Below are positions 24,806-44,602 of a DNA stretch of 64,000 nt, piece after piece. Position 1 is the first letter of the stretch. Every line of letters starts with the position of its first letter. A program made the translations under genes and the position numbers. Under the pieces are notes generated by a model. The model saw nothing but the letters and a program-made list of their open reading frames with translations, was not told the DNA's origin and did not search any database. Origin of the DNA: Elmis aenea (taxonomy: Eukaryota; Arthropoda; Insecta; Coleoptera; Elmidae); the NCBI GenBank assembly GCA_947652605.1, contig OX393578.1:40305470-40369469 (forward strand), read 5' to 3'.

Positions 24806-26391
24806 ATACAGGTAGATTCAAATTTGAGGGCAACCAATGGGATCTTACTTATTATTAGAGATAGACCATATGTTAAACTTTGACATGGTTGCTAAATTTC
24901 CCACGAAATAATATCAACACACATTTCAAAAATCTGCAGCTGCTTTCATGAAAACTGAAAATAACAAAAAAATATAACTTCGTTTTTTGGCTGTAACATT
25001 TTCACTTATATATTTCTTTTTAATTCCGTAAGAACTGCTCACAAAATTCTAGAAAGCTTCTTGCTAAATAAAATCGGCTTTGATTTTTTAAGTTTAAGTT
25101 TCTTATTTCATATAGGTGCCATTTTTAATGTTTACATGGTTGGCTACAACTCTTTTTTTATTTCCAAGAATATGTCACTTGATCATATTATTTACATTAA
25201 CGGATAAAATATTGTAAAAACTGTTTTTACAAAATCTAGATACCCTGAGATGAATCAAAAATTACTTGCTTTGGTGAATACATTGTCCAATTTATAATTT
25301 TTACGACTGAATGCTATAAACAGTCTTTATCCTTGGCAAGAAAACATGTGATAAATGTTTATTAAATTTATAAAGGAAATGTTTTAATTGCTTGCTTGGA
25401 CAGCTTATTTACAAACTAATCATATTGCTTGTAATTACAACGACTAATCAAGTAATCAGTCAAAATTGCGATCTTAAACAATAAAAACTGAATATAAACT
25501 ACAGCAAATGTTCGAAAAATATAGTTTTTGTGCAAAACCTTTTAGAAATCATTTTATCGTAGCACGCCCAATTTGTATTTTCGATGCAAGTTTTGATGTA
25601 TTTGTAAGAAATGTTTTATTCGGTTGTTTTTAGTTAAGGATAAGTTTTTGAATTGCGAATTTAATTCATTTTTTTGATTATATATTTTTCTCTAATAAAA
25701 AACGCATTGTATGGCATTATATTATCAAAATTACAAATTACACAATGTTTTCAAAAAACTAAGTGATTTTTGTTCTGTCATTTTGATTTTTAAAATATAG
25801 GAAGGTTGCCGGGATTGGACCGGTTCCTCAATTGGACCACGTCAATTTTGGCAGTTTATTGACGAAAACAAGTAGGTACCTTGGTGTACGTTGACGTATG
25901 AAATTGCATATGCCTAACTTGAGCCGTGCACGTGTTCTTTTTAATAAAGTATAATTCTACGATAAACGTCAATAAACTGCCAAAATTGACGTATTCGGTC
26001 CAATTGAGGAACCGGTCCAATCCTGGCAACCTTCCCCTATATCCTATATTAATAACTGTACACAAAATAATCAAGTGAAATGCTTCTTAAATCAAAAAAC
26101 AGTTCTAGTCTCAACTAGGTGAAAATCAAATATGGTGTTCACATGAACTAACCAACTCACCTAGACTTAAAAGCAGAATAAAAAGTTGTGAAGAAGTTTT
26201 ATCCATTAAAAAAAAAAAAAAGATAGCCAAAAAATCAAACTTAATTTTGCAGGGTTACTGATATTTTAAATCCGTTTTGATAATGTTAATTAACATAAAA
26301 TTTTGCAACTTTGCCAAATGTAAGCCTATGGATTATCTTCAACAATAAGCAAGATCCTAATGATTTCCCTCAAATTTAAATTAGCCTGTTT
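24806..26391. repeat. Old 1.6 kb palindrome of the GATCTCGCTTATT family, with a nested short palindrome
   Basis: The outer arms are degraded (ACAGGTAGATTCAAATTTGA and GGGATCTTACTTATTATTAG at left; AACAATAAGCAAGATCCTAA at right). A younger palindrome at about 25796-26042 is nearly exact over about 70 bp per arm, with GAAGGTTGCCGGGATTGGAC at left and GTCCAATCCTGGCAACCTTC at right. Confidence 0.7.
25796..26042. mobile_element. Young 247-bp palindromic MITE
   Basis: Arms of about 70 bp are near-perfect complements, including GGACCGGTTCCTCAATTGGA and GTCAATTTTGGCAGTTTATT. The centre encodes nothing recognisable. TATA-like bases adjoin both ends; an exact target duplication was not resolved. Confidence 0.8.
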
Positions 26392-27675
26392 ATTCTTTAG
26401 ATCAAGAGAACATTTTGTGAAATCTGAAGCAATTTCAAGTTTATTGTGCTCAAATAAATAAGAATGGATTGTCGAGAGAAAAAAATATCCTTTCGATTAT
26501 ATCAATTAAGTCTTCCATGCAAGTTCATAATTTTCTAGGAATATAAACAATATATAAAAAAGTAAGTATGTATGCTGAGTAAAATATGTTTTTCTTACAA
26601 GTTTTCTTTTATGAACAATAGTAACCAAAATATTTAAGACTAAATTTGCTTATTCCAGTTCTTTGACAATATTTAGAGTGCAGAGAATTAATTTAAAGAA
26701 AGATAAAGCACCTTCGAGTAGCCCTCTGAAAAAAAAAAACATTATGTTCCATTCAGCTTACTAATCTTACTATTTTTGATATATCTGCAGTAGCCCGAAG
26801 AAAACATGCATGTTATTTGTAATTTTTTGAAAGCATATTTTATATTAATATTTTAATCTAAAGTTATTACTTAAGTACTTTTATTCCACTGATTAAATCA
26901 AAACGTCGTTCTACCTTTAAATATGAAAAATTACATATAGAAAAGTAAAAGTTAACACAAATGTAATTTTATATGTTTAATTAAAAGATCGTATGCCTTT
27001 AATTTTTTTAAATTCCTCAACAGTTTCACAGTTTAACACTGTTTTGTCAAACAAAATTAAGTTTTCTTACTGGCAGAGCAGAATTAATTTTAGACAGCTG
27101 TGTAACTGCATAACAATTTAAATTGGAAATAAGAGATAAAAGATTCTTCAATTAAACACATGAAGTTGCATGACTCAATTTAATCAACCAAACATTATCA
27201 AAAAGTGGCAGGATTAAGTTTATAAAAATATTATAGCATAATTTTTATTTACATGTTAGGTGTGTAGAAAAATCATGTAAGCATGTAAAATGCAAAACTA
27301 AAGAATGCATAATATACAACAGCGACTTTAAAATAAATTGATTGATTGATTGATTTACCAATAAAATCAGTTACTTTAAAAAAAATTACAAAAATCTTAC
27401 AAGTTTATATCTTCTAACAAAGTCTATTTTTAATTTTAATTACATGAATCAAGTCTATTTTTAAAAGTTGAAAATAAAATAACAAAAGTGGAAAACATTA
27501 AATTTAAATCTGAAAAAATTGCTCTTCAAATATGATAAATGCACCAGAAGTGTAAATACTTCATGATAACAATATCAAATGACAGCAGCCCAAGTCAACC
27601 CTCAACTTCAAAATTATCATACTCTATTACTGCAATAACACAAAGAAATTAAAATGTGCAATTATAAAATATAAT
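26392..27675. other. AT-rich DNA with a short tetranucleotide run
   Basis: A TTGA microsatellite lies near 27339-27354. Otherwise no coding or repeat structure was recognised. Confidence 0.5.
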
Positions 27676-28672
27676 ATCTACAGCAATGATTCTTAACTGG
27701 GGCACCAGCGCCCCTTTGTGGGCGTTTTTAAATTTTTAGCATTTAGGGGGCGCTCCAGAAGTCGAGTGGGCATTGTGGAGTTGTATTGAGCTTTATCAAT
27801 ACACTCAAATTATATAAAAATAATCTTTGTCAGCGAGAATACCATCAGTTTCCTTCTTTACAACAATTAAAAGAAGATACGCTCAAGGATTCTGATTTGG
27901 AAACATACTGTAGCCACATTGACGCCCTTATCAAAGATATGATAAACGATTCAAAGACTAAGGAACTTGTGATACCAGCTTGGTTAATTAATCCATTTTT
28001 ATCAGAAGTAGATAGTGTCATTCCTAATTTAAAAGAGCAGTTTATTGAGCTACAAAATGACTGAAGCCAAAATAATATTCAATCAATATGATTATAATGC
28101 TTTTTCGGTTCGTTTTTGCCATCAATACCCTCTTCTGTGGAAAGAAGTAAAATTACCCATCATAGCATTTCCATCTTCCTATTTAGTAGAAAAGGGTTTA
28201 GTGCAGTAATGCATATTGCATATATTGAAAAAATCACGAAATCGATTACAAATAAGCCAAAGAGGAGATTTGAGATTATATTTGACTAAACTTGAACTTA
28301 ATATTACGAAATTGGCACAATCACATGAGGCTCAAGGATCTCATTAACTTTTTAAAAAAAAATTTTAATAAAAATTTTATATTGAATTATTTACTTATTT
28401 TATTTAAATACTATTATAATGTTGTAGGTGATATTAATATGACATAAAAGGCAATAAATACATAATGTTTATAAAAATTTATAAGGTGTTTTATTTCTAT
28501 TTCTCATCATTTTTTATTTTTAGTAGGAAATTCATTGTATAAAATACATACCTACATAGAGAAAAGTGTAAATTTTAAATTGCTTTTTTTTAGGGGGGGG
28601 GGGGCGTCGAATAATTTTACTGTGGTTAAAGGGGCAATTCTTACAATACGGTTAAGAAACACTGATCTAAAG
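27676..28672 (+). mobile_element. hAT element carrying a transposase C-terminal fragment
   Basis: The element is 27684-28664. Its ends are CAATGATTCTTAACT and GGTTAAGAAACACTG (inverted), and the flanks ATCTACAG and ATCTAAAG match at 7 of 8 bases. Inside, the plus strand encodes LKLYKNNLCQREYHQFPSLQ..DLETYCSHIDALIKDM (27786-28064). After breaks comes AFPSSYLVEKG, then in another frame SAVMHI, the hallmark C-terminal dimerisation region of SCAND3/ZBED-like hAT transposases. A 1-base deletion separates the last two. The catalytic N-terminal two thirds are missing. A run of G residues near 28592-28602 flanks the right end. Confidence 0.88.
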
Positions 28673-29231
28673 TAAACTATTTGCCACTAGTTGCTACTTT
28701 TAATATTTACATTATCATAACATAAGCAACACACGAGTTACCACAATATGTCAAAAACATTATTTTAAAACATATCAATCAGCAAATTTTTGTTCAATGC
28801 AATTCTATTTTAAATAAATTATATCAACAATATTGAACAATTTTGTGTTTTTAAGAATTTTATGTAGAAAATGTAACAACAAAAATATCGTTCATTTAAA
28901 AAAAAAACATTTTATGAAAAACGAACGACTATAACTGTGATTTAAAAAAATAGGACAAGCATACATAAAAACGTTTTAAAGTGAGTTATGTTCTTTATGA
29001 CAGTATCTTAATAACAAACACAAAACCTAGTACACGTTTTCACCATTAAGTAATTAAAAAACATGCATTTTAATACTGCAATAACTAGAATATAAATGTA
29101 AAACATTATTGCGATTTGCAAACAATATAATCTTGTTTTAAATAAGTGCTCACACCATAAAATAACAAGCGATCATTGTTTCTGCTAAATATTAAAACAG
29201 CAAATAATAAACAGAAGTTGTAATGATGATC

Positions 29232-30950
29232 ATAGGGTGTCCCAGATAACATTTCCAGCATGGGGATCTCGCTTATTATAAGAGATACAGGTTTGCTTAA
29301 GTTAGATGAATTATTCTTAACCCTTTGCCTGTCCAAAATTTTACATAAAATTTGTACCGTACGTCCATTTAAATATTTCACATGTATCATGTTCTACGGC
29401 TTTATGGGATTATTTTATACGTATAATGTAGTGTCAGGATAAGTGTAAAGCATCTAGCAAGTGCAAAGATATGTGTTTTCCATATGATACACAGAGCGTA
29501 CGAAGGACCATTTTTTTGTGTGCATCACCGGTGATGCACAGGACAGGCAAAGGGTTAAGTAAAAGAGGAGCTACCAATCTATTTTTAAAAACACAAAATT
29601 CCTCATACTTCAGAAGTTAAGCAAAAAATATGGAAATGTTAAACTTTTTTTCTCTCATAACTTTTTTGTTTTAATCATTAGATCAATTTTATTTTCATTT
29701 TCTTGGGGTACTTTTTTATGTAGAATGTAACTATAATTTTAGATTTTTTAAATCACTTTAATTTTGAGATATTAACACTAATTTCATTTTTTTAATGGAC
29801 CGTCAAGTTGGCTTTGAAATAGTTTAATGTGCCTCTTTTCCCTCTTTCGAATGAGATATCACTTGTCATTATCTACTTAAATAAATGACTCAGAAAATCA
29901 ATAAAAATCGCATTTTACCTTGATTTATCAAGCTACCTATAAAAAAGAAACAATAAACAATCAATCATTTGTCAAATGACCGTATCATTTATTAGAATTT
30001 TATAATATTGATGTGTAATTTGTTACTGTGTAGCAATCTTGTTATAATTATGGCTACATTTACAAAGAATGAAAAATTGTACATGTTGAGATGCTACATC
30101 CTTTGCTATATAAACTGTGCAAAAGCTGAGCGAATGTACTTACTTAGGGCTGTATACTAAGAAAAGGCAACAAACAGATATAGGGAATAAAATTTAAAAG
30201 AATGATTCCTTTGAAAACCCATCTGGAATCCAAAACAAATCAAGGGGGGAGAATTAGTATTATCTGTTTCTAAACAGTTTTTATCGTAAACAATGTAAGT
30301 AGCATCTCAACATGTCAAATTGTCATTATTTTTAAATATAGCCATAGTTATACCACAGCTTAACATAACATAAGCTGTGGTTATACCAAAATTACTACAA
30401 AGTCTATCAAATTACACAACAACTTTATAAAATTCAAATAACTAATACCGCACACAAATGATACTGTTACTTAACATTTCATTGATTATTTATTTCATCT
30501 TTTTTATAGATAGCTTGATAAGTGAAGGTAAAATACAATTTTTATTTACAAAAATCGATACGACAAGTGATATCTCGTTAGAAAGAGGAAAAAAAGCACA
30601 TTTAACTATTCCAAAGCCAACTTGACGGTCCATAAGAAAAAAATAAATTAGGGGTAATATCTCAATAATGGAAAGTGATAAGAAAATCTAAAATATTAAT
30701 TACATTCTACGTAAAAAAAATACCTCAAGAAAACACAAAAAAAAAACGATCTAATGATTAAGACAAAAAAGTTATGAGAGGAAAAAGTAATTCAACATTT
30801 TCATATGTTTTGGTTCTGAAGTACAAGGAATTTTGTACTTTTAAAAATTGATTATAGCCCCTCTCATAATTCATCTAATTTAAGCAAACCTGTATCTCTT
30901 ATAATAAGCGAGATCTCATGCTGGAAATGCTATCTGGAACACCCTGTATA
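29232..30950. repeat. 1.72 kb palindrome of the same family, with nested piggyBac MITE
   Basis: The ends are ATAGGGTGTCCCAGATAACA and its complement at ATCTGGAACACCCTGTATA. The arms share TCTCGCTTATTATAAGAGAT. The interior includes the inverted GTCAAGTTGGCTTTGAAATAG segments. The 234-bp piggyBac MITE makes the left arm longer than the right. Confidence 0.87.
29317..29558. mobile_element. piggyBac-type MITE with TTAA duplication
   Basis: The element is 29321-29554 (234 bp), beginning CCCTTTGCCTGTCC and ending with its exact complement GGACAGGCAAAGGG. It is flanked by TTAA on both sides, the piggyBac target. It is nested in the left arm of the 29.23-30.95 kb palindrome, which shows the order of insertion. 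Confidence 0.9.
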
Positions 30951-30987
30951 AATAAAGTTGCAAAGTAGAAAAATGAAAAATAGAGAT

Positions 30988-32523
30988 ATACAGGGTTCTC
31001 GTTTTTCGAGGGCCTCTATGGGGATCTCGTAAACGGTATGAGTTACGACTTCGGTTAAATTAGGGCAAAGTTGTATATTCAGGTGCTTAATAATTTGAAG
31101 CAAACAGAACTTATCTAGCTCTTTTAGTTTTTGCGATATAGCAAAAAAAGTAAAAATATGGATTTTTATTTTTTGCCCGTAACTTTTTCATTTGATGTCG
31201 AATTTCATTTCTGTAAAAACTCTTAAATGGCCACTTTTTGCAAGGAATCAGAATCCCCAATTATATATTCCGTGCGACGTTTTGTTTTTTTAAAACCATC
31301 ATCAGGTCAATTTTTTCTTATGGACGCTATATCTGATTTTAACGCCAATTTGTAGAGCATTTTATTCCGAATTCGACAATGTATAACATTTGGCACATTT
31401 TTGAAACAATTGTTAAAAATGGCAAAAACAAATATTTTATTTAAAACAAATCCTAATCGACATGGTAAATAATTGTCTTTGTCCCTTTTTCCTTGGAAGC
31501 ACGTAAGTAACCGCATGAAATTACTATTAAAGGGGTTTAATTAAAAAAATAGGTATTAATAAATATGTTAGGAATGCATTAACACTGTTCACTTATTAGC
31601 AAATATTTTTAGAATATTTTCCTCAGTTAAGTAATAAATTTCACTAATATGTGTATTTAATCCGTTATTTGGCATACAATTATTTGTAACAAAATTTTCG
31701 TGATCAAATAATATAAGTTTTCATAGTTTACAAAAACACGTCCAGAAATCTGTTTACGCTTTTTGCTTATTAGAAGTCATTAACGCAGATAAAAGTCATA
31801 ACTCGTAATTTTTTGTTACAAATAATTGTATGACAAATAAGGATTAAATACACATTTTAGAGAAATTTATTACTTAACCAAAGAAAACATTCTAAAAATA
31901 TTTGCTAATAAGTGAACAATGTTAATGTATTCCTAACATATTTATTAATACCTATTTTTTTAATTAAATCCCTTAAATAGTAATTTCATGAGGTTTACTT
32001 ACGTGATTCCAAGGAAAAAGGGACAAAGACAATTATTTACCATGCCGATTAGGATTTGTTTTAAATAAAATATTTGTTTTTGCCATTTTTAACCACAATT
32101 GTTTCAAAAAAGTCCCAAGTAAATACATTATCGAATTCAGAAAAAAATGCTCTACAAATTGGCGTTAAAATCAGATATAGCGTCCATAAGAAAAAATTGA
32201 CCTGATGATGGTTTCAAAAAAACAAAACGTCGCACGGAAAATATAATTATTGGGGATTCTGATTCCTAGCAAAAAGTGGCCATGATAAAGTTTTAACAGA
32301 ATTGAAATACGGCATCAAATGAAAAAGTTACGGGCAAAAAACAAAAATCTACTTTTTTACTTTTTTCCCTATATCTCAAAAACTAAAAGAGCTTGATAAG
32401 TTCTGTTTGCTTCAAATTATTAAGCGCCTGAATATACAACTTTGCCTTAATTTAACCGAAGTCGTAACTATTACCGTTTACGAGATCCCCATAGTGAGCC
32501 TCGAAAAACGAGAACCCTGTATA
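30988..32523. repeat. 1.54 kb palindrome, GGGTTCTCGTTTTTCGAGG family
   Basis: The left arm begins ATACAGGGTTCTCGTTTTTC and the right ends GAAAAACGAGAACCCTGTAT. The arms are highly similar to the centre (about 31.7 kb), covering the AAAACGTCGCACGGAA and CAGGTCAATTTTTTCTTATG blocks. Open frames inside, such as 31516-31307, are by-products of the palindrome. Confidence 0.87.
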
Positions 32524-32587
32524 TAGCCTTTGACACATGGACCAAATCAAGAGTTTTTAAACTAAATTTTATATTTGTACTATAAGT

Positions 32588-33090
32588 ATACAGGGTGATT
32601 GAATCTGACTGTCGCACCGCTATAACTTTGTTGTTTTAAGAGAAAACCCCCATAAACCTTATATTTTTGTAAACCGTGGAAAATTCTCTATCGACTGACG
32701 TTCAAATGTTTTTCCTATGATAAAATATGTGAGAGTGGCGATAGTCAACTTTTTTTTAAACTATATGGTGTACTTTTTTTATTGATTACGAGAAAAATAA
32801 ATTCTAAATTCGCTGGTGCAGCGTTTCCCAAACTTTTTTTTCCTGGCCCGGTTATCGAGAACTATAATGCTGTTTTTTGTTGCAACCCGGCATTTTGATT
32901 TCGTGGCCCGGTGCCGGGTCACGACCCACCATTTGAAAAACGCTGCGCTAGTGCATTAAGCACAAAAAAATACAAAGGAAAATTTTTGAGAAAAATGAGT
33001 TTAAAAGTTATTTATTATGTTTTACAAAATTGTTGCATTTGACTAAACAAAACACAATCGCTTTAGTAATTGACAATTTATAACTTGTCT
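32588..33090. repeat. Dispersed repeat split by a hAT MITE
   Basis: Starts TACAGGGTGATTGAATCTGA. Its last part, ATTTTTGAGAAAAATGAGTT and TGACTAAACAAAACACAATC, matches 12850-12935. The 127-bp MITE at 32819-32945 interrupts it. Confidence 0.55.
32811..32953. mobile_element. 127-bp hAT MITE
   Basis: The element is 32819-32945, with ends CAGCGTTTCCCAAACTT and a partly matching inverted copy ending GAAAAACGCTG. The flanks CGCTGGTG and CGCTAGTG match at 7 of 8. GGCCCGGT-type motifs recur inside. It splits another dispersed repeat (32588-33090). Confidence 0.85.
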
Positions 33091-33666
33091 AATAGTGTTT
33101 TTTAATTTTTCAACTATTAAATCATTATTTTGTGAGCGTAAAATTTAAACGTCTTAAGTACACATTAACAAACGCAAATCGACAGTTTGACTTCACAAAA
33201 ATATAGTAGGCCAACGTATTAATAAATTCGAAACAAAGATACACATATAATATACGATACATATAAATTTATGACCTCAGAAATAACAATAGAAGTAGGA
33301 AAAAAAATATATTTCTTGGTTCTTCATAATATGAAGTGAGAAACATTGGAATACGCTAACACAGAAATATTTTAAAAATGCACTTCTTCTAAGAAACTAG
33401 TTAATATTAAAACATGTCACAGCACCACGAACCATATTTTAATAATTATTACTTTCCTGTCTCCATAAAATCAATTATCAAAATATCAAAGCGAATATTT
33501 GTTTACATAAAACTACCTTTAAATTCACATCTATAACACAGCATAATGTAACTTTTAAAGCAACTCCAGCTAAACCCCTAATGTCAAAGATTTCATTTTC
33601 ACTGGTTTTAACATTGAAATAATTAATAAAGATATTTGACGTTTAATTGAGATAACCTTCAAGCTA

Positions 33667-40769
<7,103 letters not shown>

Positions 40770-41448
40770 GGTTAATCAGTCCTTTATCTTTTTCTGCCAG
40801 CAAACCATTCTGAAAGTAAAGCAGATGGTTTATCCTCACATCAAAATAGTTAACCTCACAAATTCGGAATGATTACTAGACAAATTATTTTAAATTTTTG
40901 GTCATTACATCGAAAATATTAAAACAAATACCTAATAAATATTTAAAAAAACTGCTATTCATTTGACGTAATATTATGGAAATACTTTAGAAACTCAAAT
41001 AGAAAATTCATTTGACAGCTGTCAAAATTATAATTTACCTTAATAGTTGCGAACTAAAATTAACTCGAAAACCAATATTTTGTTTTCTGTGCACCAATTT
41101 TCACATTAGCACTACAGTTACTATAAAATTAAATACATTACAAATAACCCAACAACTTTCATTCAATCAGCTGAAAATTTAGCGCAGCTTATCAACAAAC
41201 CATATTCTTTGCTTTAGTAGACCCATCTATACATTATTTCGAGAATGTGTAGCCTGTTTAAACACATTTTAGTACAAATATTACAAGTTGGAAGTTCGTA
41301 TCACAAATTAATATATTACAAATTACAAAACATTACAACAAATGTCTTAAACAGTGTATTCACTGAAATAGAATTAAATGAAACAATAACATTCTGTTGA
41401 AAAATTAGGTGTAAAAAAATCAATTTACACACGTTACATACACTTATC

Positions 41449-42890
41449 TTAATTTATAAAAACTAAAAAAAATAAGAGCATACAGAAACAATAAAATAAA
41501 GGAAAGCAGAGTCGAATAGTTCCTTCAACCCAAACAACATTTTTGGGATAACTTTGTTGATCAGACAATGCAGATTTTTTTAAAAAAGATATATTTTTGT
41601 GTATACAACATAAATTACTTATTATGCAAGTTTCAGCGATAGAAATAAACGCAAAAATAACATTTATAAAAGTAAAAATGTCAATGGCTTTAAAATTAGA
41701 AACAGAATCAGTCATACATAATGAATCATGCAATAAAAACAATAATAACATAAGGGCCGATACACCTAATAATAAACGAATAACAATTTTACTCAAATCG
41801 ATCCAAACAGATACGTAACTTAATAGAATTAATGCAACGCAAGGTATGATATTGCAAATAATATAACGTAAACTTTGTCTTTTAAAAATAAGTTGTATAG
41901 ATAAAACACTAAAATTTCCTGAAACAAAAGCATGATTAAAAATTTAAAATATGTATAGTATTTGTACTTACCTGAGCGTCGTATTTCAACAATTTGTAAT
42001 GTTGACAAATTCATTAATTTAAATTCTGCTGAATCAATATTTGTCATAATTTCCACTGGATTTACATCCCACAAAAGTTGAACTTCATCTTTAGGAAAGC
42101 GATCTAGATTAACAAAAACATTTAAGAAAATACAAAACAGCTTTAAAAATTAAAAAAAAAGGTTGATTAAGAGACGCTTGGAAATTACTAACTGCAAGTA
42201 ATTTTAACATATCTGAACGTTTTTGAATATTAAAAATATGCACAAGTTCTTCAGTACCCAGCAGTTTTTGATTTTAGAAACTCTTAACCTACTCCTTTTC
42301 AATTTATTTTCAGTATTTACATGTTCCAAAGTTTATTGCACATATCTGGGAATCAAAAGGAAATCTTCGAAAGTTTTTCGTGCAGATAGAAGTGACAACC
42401 ATTTTCTCACTCAATAAAATATTCCCTTCATCACCAAATCCACGCCAAAATTTAGTGTCATCATTATTACAATAGCTTTTTATAATACCCTTGGCAACAG
42501 TAATTTTTGGATGCCATATCTGACCCGACACTGCTAGTTTTGTTGTATGTAAATTTGCACTTAATCTTGGATCAACCCACCATTGGTTAAGCAAAAAGAT
42601 CATTTTCAATTCCTTTAATCAATATATTTTTAAAGATTATCATCTCTTCAACCAAAAACTGTTTTTTTAATTATGAAAATTAGTTTACGTACCATATTTT
42701 TGTAATTCACAAATTGTATTTCTTCTACAGTTAAAGAGACATTGACAAAAGTTGTATAAGCTTCTTGCAAGAATGGTCTTCCCATTTCTGGCATGTTTTC
42801 TCCATTTTTTAATGACATTGCTGCACCGATTAACATAAAGCAATCCACAAATTGCGGTTTCATTGCACTAGGGTGTATATAACTCTTCAA
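41449..42890 (-). CDS. Divergent Cys-loop ligand-gated ion channel subunit (anion-channel-like), 5' end incomplete
   Basis: Four exons on the minus strand: about 42890-42693, 42612-42321, 42103-41972 and 41918-41449, with GT/AG borders and phases 0, 1, 1. Exon 2 has the family pattern NQWWVDPRL and the Cys-loop CTKNFRRFPFDSQIC (two Cys 13 residues apart). Exon 3 supplies the WDVNPVE beta-strand region; exon 4 starts RSGNFSVLSIQLIFKRQ and runs through four hydrophobic helices to the stop. The first possible ATG in exon 1 is at 42863, giving 354 residues, but no convincing signal peptide follows it, so an upstream exon is probably missing. The arginine ending the usual PAR motif of anion channels is kept, but the motif reads VIR and the pore helix is very hydrophobic. 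The loop between helices 3 and 4 is only about 30 residues. Closest class by feel is insect glycine/GABA/histamine/pH-gated chloride channels; ligand unknown. The gene ends about 680 bp upstream of the membralin ATG on the same strand. Confidence 0.85.
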
Positions 42891-44133
42891 TGAAAGTTTA
42901 AAAGATATTGAACGTCACACTGTTTTAAACATATATCAAGTTAATAAAATGTTGATGTCATAAATATGTAACACATCTGTTAGTTGCATTAAATCGAATA
43001 AAAACACTAGTTGAACATAATATTATTTATTAAAAACTGTTCACATATGCTTAGCACATTATAATCAAAAATATAAAACCTTTTTCAATAAGCTCAAATA
43101 AAATGATCTTGATTACATACAAAATATAAAATTTTATATTTGAAAAAATATAACACTTATTATCTATAAAACAGCCTTATGTTATACAGTATATTTATGT
43201 GTATTTATCTGTACCTACTAATAAATATCACCCAAAATTTTCATACATTAGCCCACAACTATTCTACCACCTTTAACTTTAAAAATCAAACAAACTAAAC
43301 CGTTTTATAGCAATACTAAACAACTACAATCCGTTTCACAACAACTTACTCTTTTGTAAATTTTTATTTAAAAATAATTGCTATTGGTGGTCGTTTTTCT
43401 TATATTTCATACTAAAAAAATATGAATTTATCAACATTTTATTACTGAGCTGTAATGTATTTTATATTAAACTGTTTGATCATAAAGGATTCATTCATTA
43501 ATATAAAAATAAATCAAATAAAAAATGAAGTCTATTTTTTTAAAGTATTTCTGGTTTAAATGCAAAACTAGTCTTGAAAAAAGACAGGAGTCTTTTGACA
43601 CTGGTTTTGCACTTAGACAAGAAATACCTCTACAACAAGATGAGCAATTTTTAATTAGGCTTATTCATATTTATTTTATGAATTGTTGTTTTCCAACTTC
43701 AAGAACGGTTTTATTAAGTTCATCGTAACAAAAATCTTCACTTTAACATTGCTTAAATAATCAAATGCAAATTAACATAATCAATAACATTATACAAACT
43801 TTATATCTATTGATAAAAGCTCTTCTTTTATTGTTTAATTCTATGTTACATAATATGTATTGGGTCAACCCTGTTATAAAACAACACCAAATTATAAACT
43901 TATAGAAGAAAAGTTTTTTTAAATTTAAAAAAGTTAATAAAATATAAAACAAAATGAAAACATTAAATGAAACTTAAAATCCCGTTATAAATACTATCAT
44001 GCTGTAATTTTTTGGCTTTTTTAAATAAACAAACCAAAATGAAATATTTTTTAGATGTTTAAGCAAAATATGATAAATGCAGTTGTGCTTAATAGAATTT
44101 TTCAAGTTATTGCATATTTTGTATTTTTTAATA
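42891..44133. other. Upstream of the Cys-loop receptor; missing first exon not located
   Basis: A signal-peptide exon is expected on the minus strand here or further right. Several short hydrophobic minus frames exist (for example 43952-43761) but none has convincing splice signals, so none is called. Confidence 0.4.
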
Positions 44134-44602
44134 ATACAGGATGTCCCAGTTATCGTTCCTAGCATGGTGATCTAGTAAATGGTAAGAGACACAGAAGTTG
44201 GTTCAATAGGTGAAAATGATTTATGATTTAAGATTTATGAAAAAAACTTAAAAAATCAACAGTTTTTGTCCTATTGATAAAAAAAACAAACAAAAAACGA
44301 TGTTATGCTCATCACTTGTTTATCATACTGAAAACATTTTTTGACATTATTAGGACACTTTTTTAAGTAGATTTATAATTTGTTAATAAATTTTACCTAG
44401 CTTCATGGTTTCAAATAAACAAGTTATGAGCAAAAATGAAAAACGTCCTTTTGTTTTTTATTATTAGCACAAAAACTATTCATTTTTTCACAGAATCGTT
44501 GCTTTTAATTCAGAGATCATTTTGACCTACATAACCAACTTTTTATCTATTACCATTTACGAAACCCTCATGTTGTGCATAATAACTGGGACTCTGTGTA
44601 TA
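44134..44602. repeat. 470-bp foldback, GGATGTCCCAGTTATCGTTC family
   Basis: The left end ATACAGGATGTCCCAGTTAT and GATCTAGTAAATGGTAAGAG are mirrored on the right by TACCATTTACGAAACC and ATAACTGGGACTCTGTGTA. Arms are diverged inside. Confidence 0.7.

Noticed and set aside
27339..27354. TTGA microsatellite
   Set aside because: Short simple repeat, common in AT-rich genomes.
28592..28602. Run of about ten G residues
   Set aside because: Homopolymer near a hAT end; could be slippage or sequencing error, not a feature by itself.
29106..29442. Frames on both strands near the 29.2 kb palindrome
   Set aside because: Created by the foldback end and piggyBac MITE; no domain.
41597..41818. Plus-strand frame within the Cys-loop receptor last exon
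   Set aside because: Antisense shadow; the minus strand encodes four membrane helices.
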